The notes beneath the pieces are model-generated. The model saw nothing but the letters and a program-made list of their open reading frames with translations, was not told where the DNA came from and ran no database searches. Below are positions 21,443 through 33,604 of a stretch of DNA of 64,000 bases, in pieces. The stretch comes from Rhizomucor pusillus. Taxonomy: Eukaryota > Mucoromycota > Mucoromycetes > Mucorales > Lichtheimiaceae. The stretch spans positions 1-64,000 of the forward strand of contig FWWN02000629.1 in NCBI GenBank assembly GCA_900175165.2. Reading direction: 5' to 3'. Made by a program: the position numbers and the translations under genes. Positions within the stretch are counted from its first letter, which is position 1. Every line of letters starts with the position of its first letter.

Positions 21443-22580
21443 CTTCAGCTCTGCTAATTCTCGGAAATTGTCTACCACTTCAGCCTCGGATTCAAAGCGA
21501 CCTCGTACTTCGATTGCCTGTATTCGATGCCATCACAAAAAGGTACATAGATAACTAAGCATATGAAAGATCAACACGTCTGATCCTGGGTTGCTCACGA
21601 ATATATGTATCGGTCAGGTCCGTTGCGATGGTGCTCGTCCCAACTGCTCTCGCTGCCATGCAACGAACAAATTGTGTGCTTATCCTCCTTGCCGCCGGTC
21701 GCGCAACACTCAACCGACCATCGCTGACCCGTTCATCGACGATCTGTCGCAGCTAGAAGCGAGAATCCGCAGCATCGAGACTGAGCAGAAAGCATTGCGG
21801 CTTCAGCTCAATTCGTTTGTGTCTAACCAGCAAGTGGACGACAAGATGGCCAAACTGGACCATGAAACCCAGGACTCCCGCTCCATCCTAGCGCAAATGC
21901 GCCTTTTGCGGGAACAAAGAATATCCAAATCGAAACGGGAAATCAAGCGACAACGGGTCGGTAACAATAACAAGAGATCGCACCGCGAGCAACATCAATT
22001 AAAACAAGAACTAGCGGCACCCACCATGCCACCATTAAACGATGATGATGCTGGCGCAACTTGGGACCACCACCTTGATAACTGGGCAGCGGCTGCCGCT
22101 GCTGCTGCTTGTGCCATGACAGACTCTAGCGGGGCAATGTTCCCAATGTCGTCTGAAACCATGGGCTGGTCGGCCACAGCGACGACGGATAACGCTTATC
22201 ATCCGTACATAATACCTCCTGAGCAGCATGACCACCACCACCTTCACCAGCACCAGCAATTCATTAGCATGCCTACAGCAGCAGCAGCAGCAGCAGCAGC
22301 TGATATCCAGCTCCCATCTCCGTTATCGTCTCCACAGGATGGCATGATGTACCCTCCACAGATGTATGCCTCCAACTCAACATCGACAGTTGCGTCCGAT
22401 ACGACGCAGGAGCATCAGCAAATGCTGGACCAGGACTCCTCTTCTTTTTCACTGTTCTTGGGCATGCCATCATCGTCGTCAGTATCATCATCGTCGCTTG
22501 CTTTTCAATACGGAGGAGGAGGGTTCGATACCCCATGCACCAATGATATCGCAAACGGCTGGACCGTGCCTCCATTTTAA
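21429..22580 (+). CDS. Zn2Cys6 (Gal4-type) transcription factor
   Basis: Two exons (21429-21542 and 21618-22580) give 358 residues. The intron falls inside the zinc cluster, which reads CIRCHHKK / VRCDGARPNCSRCHATNKLC: six cysteines in the order C-x2-C-x6-C-x5-C-x2-C-x6-C, at residues 31-58. A coiled-coil follows (about 75-145; LSQLEARIRSIETEQKALRL) and probably mediates dimerisation. Then come a basic stretch (RKIKRQR-like), two poly-Ala runs, His/Gln and Ser-rich stretches likely to activate transcription. There is no fungal_trans middle homology region. Target unknown. A short upstream ORF overlaps the start. Confidence 0.88.
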
Positions 22581-24712
22581 TGCAACATGCAACGTTAAAC
22601 AAAGAATAAAAATAACAACACTTGCTTGCTAAATCTTATGCACAACATTCCCCTCTTTTTAAATTCACTTGTAATAAACTTCATGGTTCCTAGTACTGCT
22701 GATAGTGTCACTTTTCTTTATTGTTATTGTTACTGTCAATAATAATTGAGATCTGCTAGTACCAGTATGTATATAGAATACATTTAATATGTTCTAGAAC
22801 TCGCATTGATACCCTGTTAATGTTATGCTCGGCTTATTTGCGATGCAGATCATCAGATGCTCGAAGTCTTGAAACACGACCTTTTCGCACATGTCCTATT
22901 ACTATCACTCTGAAAATGCTGCAATGAGGGATACGTGACCAAGCAGTACTACTTCTAACTCGGCAGGCAGGCAGTTTAGCTTTCTGCTTCATGCATCAAA
23001 AGGCACCTCAGTAAATTGGTAGGCTTAGCCTGCTTAAGTGGAGCTTTTGGATTTTTCTTCTACTTGTTTTACTATCCATTCTCAATTAGCTGGTTTCAAT
23101 AATATTCATATTTTGCTGTTATTTATCCAAAGAAGAAGAAGAAAAACAAACAGCAGTGTCCTAATAGCCCATCAATTGCTCTGATAGTAAGCTGCTGTAT
23201 GGTGGACCTTGCTTTGTCTGTGTCATTGTCCTTTGGTGGATCACCACACCGTTTGCTTTATCTTTCCCACAGAGGAAATCTTTGACTTTTTCCCTTGCTG
23301 TATGTACCATGCTAGATGTTGCGGTGCGACTGAATTATTTCTGCATCCGCGGAATGCGTGCATCTCGCTTGTGTACTTTTCGCTCACGTGGAATGTTTGT
23401 TTGGCACGTTTTCCACCGTTTCCATGCAGTTTTTACTTTTCAATGCCAAGCACAACGTGCCATTGATTCATTCTGCTTCGTATAGCCATTTATTCATCAA
23501 GTTGATCCAATGAGGTCGATGATCTTGCAAACTCTTATATCTTCTTCTCCAACAAATTATTGTGATCTTTTGATAGTTTGTAAATACAAGAGATCGCATC
23601 TATCCTTCCTTTTCTTTCCATTCATCAATGTCTCATTTGGGAAGTCGGCTTGTTCCACGTGATATCGGATTCCTGAAGTCAACTATTTTGATTACTCCCC
23701 TTTTCCGATCAATTTTGACTACATATCTTGCTGCGTGTATGTATGTACGTGTGTGCGCTGTGCTGTCATTGTCCATACAGGATCTACAGGCTGTCGCTGT
23801 TGTTGTACTGAAAACGACAAACTTATGTAATGCTGCAAACTTACACCACTGATGGTCCTTTCTGTCATCAAAATTCTTCATTCTCTAAGTGCCTTGATGA
23901 CTAACTTGGCACGTTGCCTTTGACCTATCTTGAGACGTTCATTTTATTTTCTGGCATGCTTTTTTCTTTTTGTTTCTGACATGAGACAGCCTTCTGCAGC
24001 TATGTATATGGTAGCTAGTTGTTTTCTTCTTAACGCCAACGATAAAGAAGAAAAGGGTCTGATTGAATGCATGGAATCGATTGTAAAGACTATGTATTAA
24101 AGATTGTTGGGACTGGCATCTGTGTAAAGAGCATGAGCACGAGCCAGAAGTCGTCGGCTGCATAGCAAATCAGTATCCAATGGGAGGGGTAAGGGAAAGA
24201 TCTACTCTTGTCGATTATGATATCATCCGTCAGGAATCTGACTATACAAACTGTCAATACAGCCCCCCTGACACTCTGATCTGAAGTGAAATACATGCAA
24301 TTTTCAAGTTTCATGCGCATTCAAGACCATTTGCTAGAAAAAAGCAGGAGGGCACGTATAGCATCAACGGTAATATCTCATTAACTCTGCTGCCTCCTAA
24401 CTTTCATGTGTTTTGCATTAAAAAGACACTAAACATGACTGTTCATGACATCCGTCAAGTACGAAGCTGTAGACAGATCGATAGGAAAGAGGAATTAATG
24501 TTAAATCATTTTTGTGACAATATGCCAAATTTTACAGAAAATGGTGATAGACTGTGCATGTTAAAGATCTGTAAAGGTATATATGTATATGTTACATAGG
24601 TATACGTAAAATGGATGAACTTGAAAGGATAGCTCAACACTTCTAAACAGTAGCGTCCGAGCTATAAAAACAATGACATTAGTATATGATTTCAACTAGC
24701 TTGGAGCGGTGC
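22581..24712. other. 2.1 kb without a supported gene
   Basis: AT-rich DNA with small open frames on both strands, none with a domain or splice pattern. Contains the 3' end of the Zn2Cys6 gene (AATAAA near 22604) and the 3' end of the XRCC4-like gene. Confidence 0.4.
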
Positions 24713-26489
24713 TTACTCATCGTCTTCCTCCTCTGTAGTATCTTCTTCGTGTTCTTTTGGTTTTGTTCGTCGCTTTGGCTCCTGCTTGCGTGGATTTGTT
24801 ATCTCGCGTATTCTGGAGAAATAGCGCAAAAGTGTTTAGCAAACAAGTAAAGATTATGCTAAAGTTAAACTAGCCATACTTTGCGAATGCAATTCTGCCT
24901 TTGCGCACTCGTTCTAGCATCTCTCGCTCTGGATCATCACTATCTTCGTCTTCTTCTTCTTCTCCCTGTTTATCATCAACAACGAGATCCACAACCGCCG
25001 GTGGCGCGCTCGACGTCGTGATTTCCGGCGCTTTCTGCTCCTCTTCCTCGTTTGGTATATCCTCCACTGCTGACTGGCTATTTGTCACTGCTGCTGGTTC
25101 GACTTTTGCATTTGCACTGTCTTGGCCCTTAAAACGTACTCTAAAGAAAAAACAACGTTTCATTTAGTGCTTCTGTTGGTTTCAGAGACTTTTGTTTCCT
25201 TACCTCTTGCTTGGAGTCTGTGTCTCTGGCTGTGTCTGCTGCTGCTGACTATCAGCTTGAGTTGTATCATCAAGTTTTCTCTTGCGGCCTCTCCCAGTCG
25301 ATGTTTGCGCCGCTTTGCCTGCCGTCGATTTCGAAGCGGCATCAGCTCTAGTTTTGCCCTTGTCTTTCTTGGCTGTAGACTGTTTCCCTTTTACATCCTT
25401 GGCCGCTGCTGCTTCTTCCTCTGCCTCCTTTGCCTCCTCTTCTATTTACATAGATTTTCAGTGAGAAATATCTACTGCATTCGTGGTTAATTCGCTTTAG
25501 CATACCTGCTCTTTGACGTTCAGTCAGAAGCAGTCGGATGCGTCTTTTCTTACTGTTGATCAATTTTTTCATCTACGAGAGAGTGTCTTCGTTAGTAAAT
25601 ATGTTTGCTAATAAGCGTTTTTTCTTTTTTCGCAGCGAATATCATGCCTTTAGCAACAGGTTGATCTCTGCATCCACTTTTTCTGAAACAATATCATCCA
25701 ACCGCTTCTCCAGAGTTGATTTTAATTCAACCAAGTCTTGGTTTCTTTCCAAAACAGCCCTTCTTATTTCCTGGATGAGTGATATTGGTTAGTCTGCCTC
25801 TCCTTTCTTCCAGTAAAGTGATAACAACCATACTTTGGATTTTGCGTTTTGCACAACCACAGCCTCCATCCAGATCTTTAGGTACTCGTCACGTTTTGAG
25901 TTATCGAGTTTGGGTATGTGAAACTTTCCCAAGATAAGCTTGATGTGCACGCGCGCGGAGAAAATTAGAGATCTCTCGATTCATACGATGTTAATTTGCT
26001 ACCTACCGGTAACTTTCCATCCAGATACACATGCAGCGCAACCTGATAATGCAATCTGATTAGATATCCAGTGCCGCTAAGTATTATCCAAGTTGCTACT
26101 GTTGCTGCTTACCTCGCATTCTCCCCCTCCCTCACCGTCTGCCTTTAACCTCCATTTCAGGTCGTTGTCCTGGTATTTCGTGTCTCCTTGGAGAGCCACG
26201 GTGACGACCTCGGTCAGTTTATCAGGTTCTCTGCCTTTCTTGAGAAATGACTGTAGTTCCTTGCGCGTAACTATAAAAGGGGTTCCTGAGTTGGTGGCCA
26301 TCCATCAACATTGATCTACGCTCATCGTCTACCTGTGCCCAGCCAGAACTCCTTCAGTGTTGTCAATGTCAGATTGCAAATGGGTAGCTCTGGATCCTGA
26401 TCCACCGTGTAGTCAACGTCATTCACCCATTCGCATTTAATAAAGTACTGCAGGTCGCCGTCATATCCTTTGTAAAAGTACAGGGCCAT
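24713..26489 (-). CDS. XRCC4: XRCC4-like protein, DNA ligase IV partner in non-homologous end joining
   Basis: Nine minus-strand exons (26489-26333, 26285-26113, 26042-26007, 25938-25834, 25770-25648, 25572-25506, 25441-25204, 25140-24880, 24812-24713) join in frame to 419 residues. The first 160 or so form a beta-rich head (FIKCEWVNDVDYTV, LKWRLKAD). A long coiled coil follows (residues about 160-220), in which EINLLLKMKKLINSKKRRIR aligns without gaps to the coiled-coil stalk of animal XRCC4 that ligase IV binds. The tail is acidic and basic, with an NLS-like RGRKRKLDD and the ending EEDDE. XRCC4/Lif1 holds ligase IV at DNA breaks in the nucleus. Intron 5 appears to be GC-AG. The head is divergent, so XLF is the main alternative. 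Confidence 0.72.
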
Positions 26490-29400
26490 AATATTTATGC
26501 AGAATGTAGAAATGTTGGGGCGCGCCAGCTCTTTTTTGGATTGTCTCAAAAGACTGATTGCTGAGAAACACCGCTGCTTTGATCAGCAGCTCGTTCATAA
26601 AAACTATATACTCATTTACCTTATTGTTTTTAACAAGTGTGTATGTAGCTCACGCTATTTCTTCCTATATACCTCCAATCCGATGTCTTCTTTTGCATTT
26701 TTGATGATTTTTCTTGACACTTTTTGGCGAAAAGACATTTAATAGTAGTCTGGGACACTTTGAAGTCGAAACTATCCATGAGCTTTTAACATTTGCTTTT
26801 TCTGAGCTCTGCAAGTTATCAGCGCCGTCTTGTCATTTCTATCAGAAGCATTTACATTAACAGCTGAATAGTGTATGCTTTTTGGGAGCTATACAATGGC
26901 CGAGATTCTTATTGTGCTATACACTAGCAGTTTCCACGTAAAAGCTTATAGCTTCGCTGTCGCAGCGTATATATTTATATGTTATCTACTTTAAATCCTT
27001 GTTCTATTCTCGTCTAACTCCAGAAACTTGGCTGATAATTTTTTATCACGGAGAGCATAACTTGCGGGCTGCATCTACTTACTGTAAAACATAGCCAATG
27101 AAGTAAGCCCATGTGCCTTTGTCCTCCACGACGCGATGCGCGCTTCCGAACCCGTTTCTTCTTCGAGCGACTTACAGTAGCAGATGTGCTATACAAATCA
27201 ACATCGTTTGCCTATTTAATACAGTGTTTGTTTATCTACATTTTCCACGGATCCATGGACGCAAGACGGAAAGCCTATTGTCTCCACATTGATTCTCTGG
27301 TTTGCACTGTGTAACCATCAAAGGGGGGCTTAACAGCCGTCATTTTCCGTGCATACACGCCTTTTGGAACCGTTTTTAACGCGTACTTTAGCAATACGAA
27401 TCGTATACATGGCTATCGAAAGTAACCGTGGCGACGAGCCGGTATTGCAGATCTTTCAGCTGCTGCAAATTCACGCCTGCCTTTTTGGGGGATAAAAATG
27501 GTACTTTCTGATGTCCGTGCACGCTTGATGAGGCGCGTGGTGGCGTGGGAGCGGGTGACCCTGATAAAACCTTCCAGATTTGGCGACTACAGCTAGCCTG
27601 CGCTGAACAGCAAAGCAAGCAGTCAAAAGGGCATTTTTTGCCCTCTCTCCTATTCTTTATCCTCTTCTTCTCTCTCTGCAAGCATGCTCTCCGAGGAGTT
27701 CCCGGACGTCCAGTTCCAAAGCGAAGAGCAAGGGAAAGCTTGCTCCAAGATCCTGAGAAAGAGCAAAAAAGAAGCTCAGTCTCATCAAGGACCAGGTGAG
27801 GGGCTATTCAAAGCGCCACCACCAGCTTAAGATTCACCCGCGCAGGGTAAAGAAACCGAAGCTCAACGCGCTCCTCCGAGAGGTCCTCATAAAGAGGTAA
27901 GAGTTTGGCTTCTCACATTTGGCGCGTTGCGTCGTCTAGGACTACGAGCATGTCCTCCCGCCGCCAAAAGGCGAATACAAGTTGCGCCTTTAAGCACCAG
28001 AGAAATCTGCGTGTTTGTACATATATAAATCTTTCTTATTCTTGTATGTACATATATATATATATATATATATATTTATATCTTCCCCCACTTCTCTCAT
28101 TTCTCTCTGTCTCTCTCTTCCCCCTTCTTCCCCCCTCTCGACTGTATATAAAATATTAAAAGGGAATCGAAGTATCTTTTGTTATAACACAAAAAAGCGC
28201 GCGTTTTTTTTTCCTTTGCTTTTCTTGAGCAGTGAAAGGTCTCTGTCTGCTTCTCTTCTGTGCTGCTAAAGCATAGGTTAAAGCAGTTAAGAACGTAGCT
28301 TCATTCAAGCAACATGGTTCAGGCTTTACGCGAAAGCTTTGAGGGAAGAAGCTGATAGTTGCACGCGTTAAAACTGTAAAGTTTGTTGAATTAGACGCTT
28401 ATACGCGTGTCACACCTGCGTGTAGCAATACACAGCCCGTGATGTGGTCTACGAAACGAGAAAACATCGTCTCGAGGGCTACAAACGCACTTCTCGTCGA
28501 CATGTGCGTTTTGCAAGTACAGAGACGCTGTCCAACGTTCAGTGCTGTGCAGCAACGCATCCGATAACATCTCTCTCTCTCGTCTCCTTGAGTTTAGGCT
28601 GTGCATAGCGCTGCGAGTCTTATTGCTCTTTAGCAGATTCTTCTACGTTGTTGAGCGTTGTTTTGTAAGTTCCAGCGGCCAGACCTGATGTAGAGAAAGC
28701 ACGACGCAGCGTAAGGATCATACTTATTTATCCCACGAGAAAAGGGCGAGGTGATTCTGTATACTTTGGAAGATTACTGTTCAGAGTTTGAAGAAGTCGA
28801 TCCTTGCAAGTACATAAACCATCAGTTCTTCCGTCTTTTTAAAACACAGTGGACATACAGGGCCGTAAAAAGCAAGCGCTTAGGGGATCTTAGGAAAATG
28901 AAGGTCGAAATTTCATTTATTGTATGAACGCGACTATATCACTCAACGTTGGTTTCTCGTCAGACGACTTCAGATATGTCTTTGTGTTCGATTGCCTGAA
29001 GGCTTCCCGGAAGCATGGAAGAAAAAAATGTCAGGATGATTGTAGCTGCAAAGACTGCTGCTTTTCCTCTCTGTGAATGAGAATACCCAGACACGGTATT
29101 GTTCCCATTCATCAGGTGCGAAAAGAATTCATAGATTCATATGGAGTTGCTTCGCTCGACCATTTCAAAAATGTTGTCAAGGAAGAATTTATGATAGATT
29201 TACCGTGTTATCAATCACCGAAGAGAGATTTGGCAGAACTGTGTTAGCGACTCTGCTACACTCATATTAATATAATAACGTCTATAAATGCTAAAGCCAA
29301 AAACCCTTTGGGGAAATCTGCATCGTACTCCAAATAATTGGGATCCAAGAAGATGCAGAAAATCTTTCATTGAAACGAACGAGTTCTTACTAGAATTCAT

Positions 29401-29548
29401 TTTCGAAAGATGCCCAAATAATAAATGAGACATTATTGGACGCAGGAATAATTCCTATATTTGCTCAATTTGTTCCAATATGCTAATTACAAAATCGTAT
29501 CCATCTACCCTTCCCAGTGAACTGTAAACGGCGTCAGTATTCCATAGA
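26490..29548. other. 3 kb without a firmly supported gene
   Basis: One possible small spliced frame starts at 27684 (plus; MLSEEFPDVQFQSEEQGKAC) and could continue at 27842-27896 and 27941-27992 (DYEHVLPPPKGEYKLRL), but the required first intron would be only about 36 nt. A TA microsatellite lies at 28052-28075. The rest shows nothing recognisable. Confidence 0.3.
28052..28075. repeat. TA microsatellite
   Basis: About twelve uninterrupted TA units, directly followed by a pyrimidine-rich stretch. Confidence 0.9.
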
Positions 29549-30461
29549 TCAAGCCTGCCAATCGTCTAAATTCGTACCTGGCAGCTCATTTCCTGGGACG
29601 AACAATCGTTCAACACCATCTTTGGTGATGACTGCAAGACGTATCACACCACCTGATGAACCGTCGCGAGACATGGCCAGGGCGAGAGCTGTGTATAGAT
29701 TTGGTGAGCATTTTGCGCTTTGCAGTTACATGGCCACAATGTTACGCACAGTGTTTTACGAATTCAATGCATTCGTCTCGGGTCATATTGTCCTTATATT
29801 TCGAGTCACAGTAACCGTAGATGTATGTTGATCCGGAACCTAGCAATCCAAACGAGGTTTCAATACGGTAAAGCGTTCCAGGATACGTTAGACGAAACTA
29901 ACCACCAATGGCGAATGGTTGTCTGTGCAGAGATCCACCGAGAGGGATGTTATATACAGAAGGACCGTTCTTCTCGTCCCATCCTGCTACAATAATGCCA
30001 GCTGTCAACATATCCTTATTCTGGTAGCATAATTCTTGGAACAAGGCTGATGCTGTGCGGACTGTAGGTTTCTCGTTCTCTTGTACGCTGCAAGCAATAG
30101 GTTATTCATCCTTAGTTGGTCTTCTACGCACGCTGTGTTGGTTTCAAACGAAAAGGGTGTGCGTACCTGTATAATTGAAGGTAGTAGTGGACAATGTCGG
30201 CAACTGCTTGTGTATCGGCAGCGGAGCCCGATCGGCAGCAGTAAATGCGATCATGGACTTTGGTAAGCTTGTCTGTTACTCTGTTGGCAATGTAGGCACC
30301 AGTGGTTGTACGAGAATCGGCACCGATGACAACGCCGTCGGCGTAAGCGACTGCCATGATAGATGTCTGGAGAAAAAGAAAGGTGTGGCCGTGAATATGT
30401 AGAGCCATCGGACTTGACATTCTGCAAAACTTACACCCAAGTTGACTTCGCCCTGTTTCAT
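29549..30461 (-). CDS. PRE3: 20S proteasome catalytic subunit beta-1 (PRE3/PSMB6)
   Basis: Five minus-strand exons (30461-30435, 30366-30167, 30087-29903, 29839-29750, 29688-29549) give 213 residues, against 215 in yeast Pre3. The nine-residue propeptide MKQGEVNLG ends in Gly, followed by the catalytic N-terminal Thr of TSIMAVAY. This is where autocleavage occurs. The invariant Asp-Ser-Arg ([20 protein letters not shown]), the Lys of that block, and [24 protein letters not shown] and [12 protein letters not shown] are all present. Beta-1 carries the caspase-like activity of the proteasome core. The exon 1-2 junction falls exactly at the propeptide boundary. The last few residues depend on whether GTACGA near 29580 is a donor. 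Confidence 0.96.
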
Positions 30462-30710
30462 TGTTTTCTCGAAAGTGTAGAATATGAACTGACTGAAGCG
30501 CGCGTTGGCTTCAGTTTTGGGAGCCGCGTAATCGCTCGCCGGAGTTGAAAGCTTGTTGCTTTAAGGGCCAACAACCCAAATGCAGAAATCAAGGAACAAC
30601 TGCGCAGACAGTAAAAATGGGATATTTTATAGCATTAAAAAGGATGTATATACATGTTCTTTCGTCTACAACGCAGCAATCACTGTATGTTTTTGTCATC
30701 TATTCAAAAA

Positions 30711-32013
30711 TTAAGCTTTGCTGGCAACGCGAGCCTTTCGTGCACCTGTGAGGACGAGCACCCAAACGGCCCAGTCAAAAAGCATCTCCTTGGCCATGAA
30801 GAGGAAGGCAGCAGTCAAAACACTCTGAACAATCTTGGAGCTGATACCCTTGTAGAGACCACCAACGCCTTCGTTGGCAATGATCTTGGTGAAACCATCC
30901 CAGATAGAGCTGTATCGTTCTTCGGCCTTTTGGCTAATCTGCATACGGGACTTGACAACGCTGTCGAAAGCATTCGTGTTAGGGTATCTTTTTGCACAGT
31001 AATTATTTTAAGTAATAGAAGCTTACATGTAAGGATAGGTGATACCGGTGGCGCAAAGCTTGCTAATAGCGCCCAACAAGAAGAAGTCAAAGTTGCTGAG
31101 GGTCTTCATCTTTGCGACCTTGTTCTTGATCTGCTCAAATACAGTGTATTGGATGATGGGGTTGATGACCAGCACCAATGCGGCCATGACGCCAGAGTAC
31201 AAGCCAGCAAGACCTTCGTTCTTGAGGATGCTCAAGCCAACAGTAAGGGCATTGGCCTTCTTTGATTCACCCTCAACACCCTTCTTAACAGTGAGACGAG
31301 TCTAATATAGGAATAGATTAGTCAGTAAAAGTCGACCTGGTAGTTGCGGTTAACGTTTCAACAACAACAACATACGTTGACAGTCCAGATAGGGTGAGTT
31401 GCCATAACGACAGCTGATCCAGCAATAGCACCAGCGAGCATAGATTCGCTGGTGCTCATGGGTTTGCCCTTGCCCTTGGCCTTTTCAAAGACGGTTTTGA
31501 CAGCTTCGTAGCAGTAGTAGTAGACACCTGTGAATGTAAATAAGTACGGATAATTCTCGCAAAGTGTGGTTGATAATCAAGATCTACAACGAACCATTTG
31601 TGACGGCAATACCGAAAATACCGGAGCTCAGGCCGCTAGGAACCCGAGTGTTCTGTCAGTATCTCTCATCGAACCATAGAACTCATGATAAACTTACGCG
31701 TAAAGACCCTTGGGACCCTCTTTAGCCAAAATCTTGACAAAGGCATCCATCGTGTTCTAGGAGAAATTTATGCTTAGCTTTTGAAAAACTATATACCAGC
31801 GTATATCAAATTACCTTGTAGGCGTCGCTGCCCTTATCGTTTTTTTGAACCTGAAGACGGCTGCTGACAGAAACAAGGGGATAGGTCAACACCATGGAGA
31901 CGATGCCACCGCCGGCACCTGGACATTGAATGTCGTGTCAGATTGCAACGATCCCGTCAGCTTGTGTTTGTATCAACGTTACCGGAGAGAGCGTGAGCAA
32001 CGTTGTCAGACAT
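30711..32013 (-). CDS. Peroxisomal-type mitochondrial carrier family protein (ANT1/PMP47/SLC25A17-like)
   Basis: Seven minus-strand exons (32013-31983, 31918-31815, 31756-31698, 31635-31595, 31527-31376, 31301-31027, 30960-30711) give 303 residues. Three repeats each have a PxD/P-type signature and a glycine-rich matrix helix: TYPLVSVSSRLQ, THPIWTVNTRLT and TYPYIVVKSRMQ. WTVNTRL and YPYIVVKSRMQ resemble the peroxisomal ATP/AMP carriers (Candida PMP47, yeast Ant1, human SLC25A17) rather than the ADP/ATP carriers of mitochondria, which have RRRMMM. This carrier would import ATP into peroxisomes for fatty-acid activation. It ends 249 bp from the PRE3 start, on the same strand. Confidence 0.88.
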
Positions 32014-32893
32014 ATCGAAAATTTAGTAGTGCGAGCAAAGGTGGAAGGTACAAAGAGAAGGAGGGCAAATAAAAACCAGGGCAGCAGGCTTTTGAAGGTA
32101 TGATATTCAGCATGTGATTGAATGCTTCGTGTGCGGGGAATAGTAACACAAACGTCCCGACCTTTCCGGACATCTACAATTTTGCTGACAAAGAGCATCA
32201 CGGCTCAAAATCATCATATGCCCACCATCCTGATCATAAACGCTGCAAATGGGCTCTCGAATGTCAAATCATAAATGTTTCAAGGGATACCCTTGTAGCT
32301 ACATATAAATGACCATATCGTCTTCGGTAATCTCAGTTTCCTCATTCTGTCACATTCACGAGGCTGTCTTGATTCGCTGTTGCCTGATATGGTGACCGAT
32401 GGTTCTCATCAAATTCAAAAGATCCTTTTATCTAAGCACGTGTGCTGGATGTCACTTTCAGAATCTGTGTCCAATGTTAGTATTAGAGCGCGGTTCAGAG
32501 TTCTACATTCATTTTATATGCCTGGTCCTAGTCACGAAACCGAATGGACACAATGCCTGGGAAATAATATCCAGACGCTGCGTCGTTAGTAACAGAGTTG
32601 CGTAACATTAAACACGCTCGGATCATACAAATAATACTGGATCAAGACTTTGATTGTGATTCCAATGAATATGTGAGACTATAATTTACACTTGTGCTCG
32701 AGTTCAACTGGTTCCGCTAAGAATATATTTATCCCTTTGCCATTATACGCTTCCTTCTCGATGAAAAGATGCCTATATGGCTTTACACTCAAGTCGTGTT
32801 AAGTCCTCCTCAAACCGTTCGCAAATACATATACGTTGAATAGCCGTAGTCCGGAGCTTTTTGGAAAGATTCCTGGATATGACAATATGATAT
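32014..32893. other. Promoter of the carrier gene and unassigned DNA
   Basis: Pyrimidine-poor, AT-rich DNA. Only short frames. Nothing else recognised. Confidence 0.4.
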
Positions 32894-33482
32894 CTAACTT
32901 AGCAGCTCACGGTGGTAATATGCATTCAGTTTCCAAACTGTGTTATCCCATCTGTTTTTGAAACAGGCAACTGGCATGAATTCATCTTTTGCAAAATGTA
33001 GTGTATAGTTGAGGTATGTGATTTCACCATGGTGGAGAATTGGGATATTTTCCAGCTTCATTATCAAGATAATGCTACCCGGTTCCAGTGCTGCATGCGC
33101 TTTCAGAAGCTTGTCCCCGACTTGGACACCTGTCGAACAGGCGTCCTCCATCGCCTCCTTAAATACCAGTATTATCTCGACGAGAACTCAATCTCCTCTG
33201 TGGATTTTGATACCAAGACCCACTCCATCGGGAAAGCGTTGTCGACTGGCAGCAAAAAAGTCCTTGACACCGACTTTTGCCTCGGTTATGTCAAAAAAAC
33301 ACACTGGGATAGCGTTCTGTGCCGCGTTTCAACACTTTACGGGAGGAACTTCTGATGGAAACCGAGGTGCTGTTATTGACGACCTTCGCGTATGGAGTTG
33401 GCGAACCACCGTGAATGGTTTGAATGTTATGATCCCCAGTTGTCGTCGGTGGGTCAGGAGCTGAGGCAGTGGAAAGAACCAT
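32894..33482 (-). pseudogene. Broken gene of unknown function upstream of the oxidoreductase
   Basis: The minus strand reads MVLSTASAPDPPTTTGDHNI from 33482, and goes on to YPSVFF, where a run of seven T (33293-33299) shifts the frame. The next frame (DITEAKVGVKDFFAASRQRF) runs to a TGA at 33188-33190, after which it stays open to 32894 (EAMEDACSTGVQVGDKLLKA, HHGEITYLNYTLHF). One frameshift plus one in-frame stop argue for a pseudogene, or for sequence errors in a real gene. No domain is recognised. It shares a 122-bp divergent promoter with the gene at 33605. Confidence 0.5.
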
Positions 33483-33523
33483 GACGCTGTCTGGTTTCTC
33501 TCCGCTTGAATCTGAGCTAGACT

Positions 33524-33531
33524 TATATAAG
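33524..33531 (+). promoter_or_regulatory. TATA box of the Gfo/Idh/MocA gene
   Basis: TATATAAG lies 81 bp before the ATG at 33605, inside the short divergent promoter. Confidence 0.55.
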
Positions 33532-33604
33532 CAAACGATCTTCCTTGCCCGAACTTTTCTACTTTCTCCTTCTCTTCTCTTATTCGCATAACATATCAAC
33601 AACC

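Noticed and set aside
27684..27992. Possible small spliced gene
   Set aside because: The needed first intron would be about 36 nt, shorter than the other introns here, and the product has no recognisable feature. Kept only as a note in the intergenic entry.
30654..31265. 203-codon plus-strand frame
   Set aside because: Antisense to exons 6 and 7 of the carrier gene and crosses its intron.
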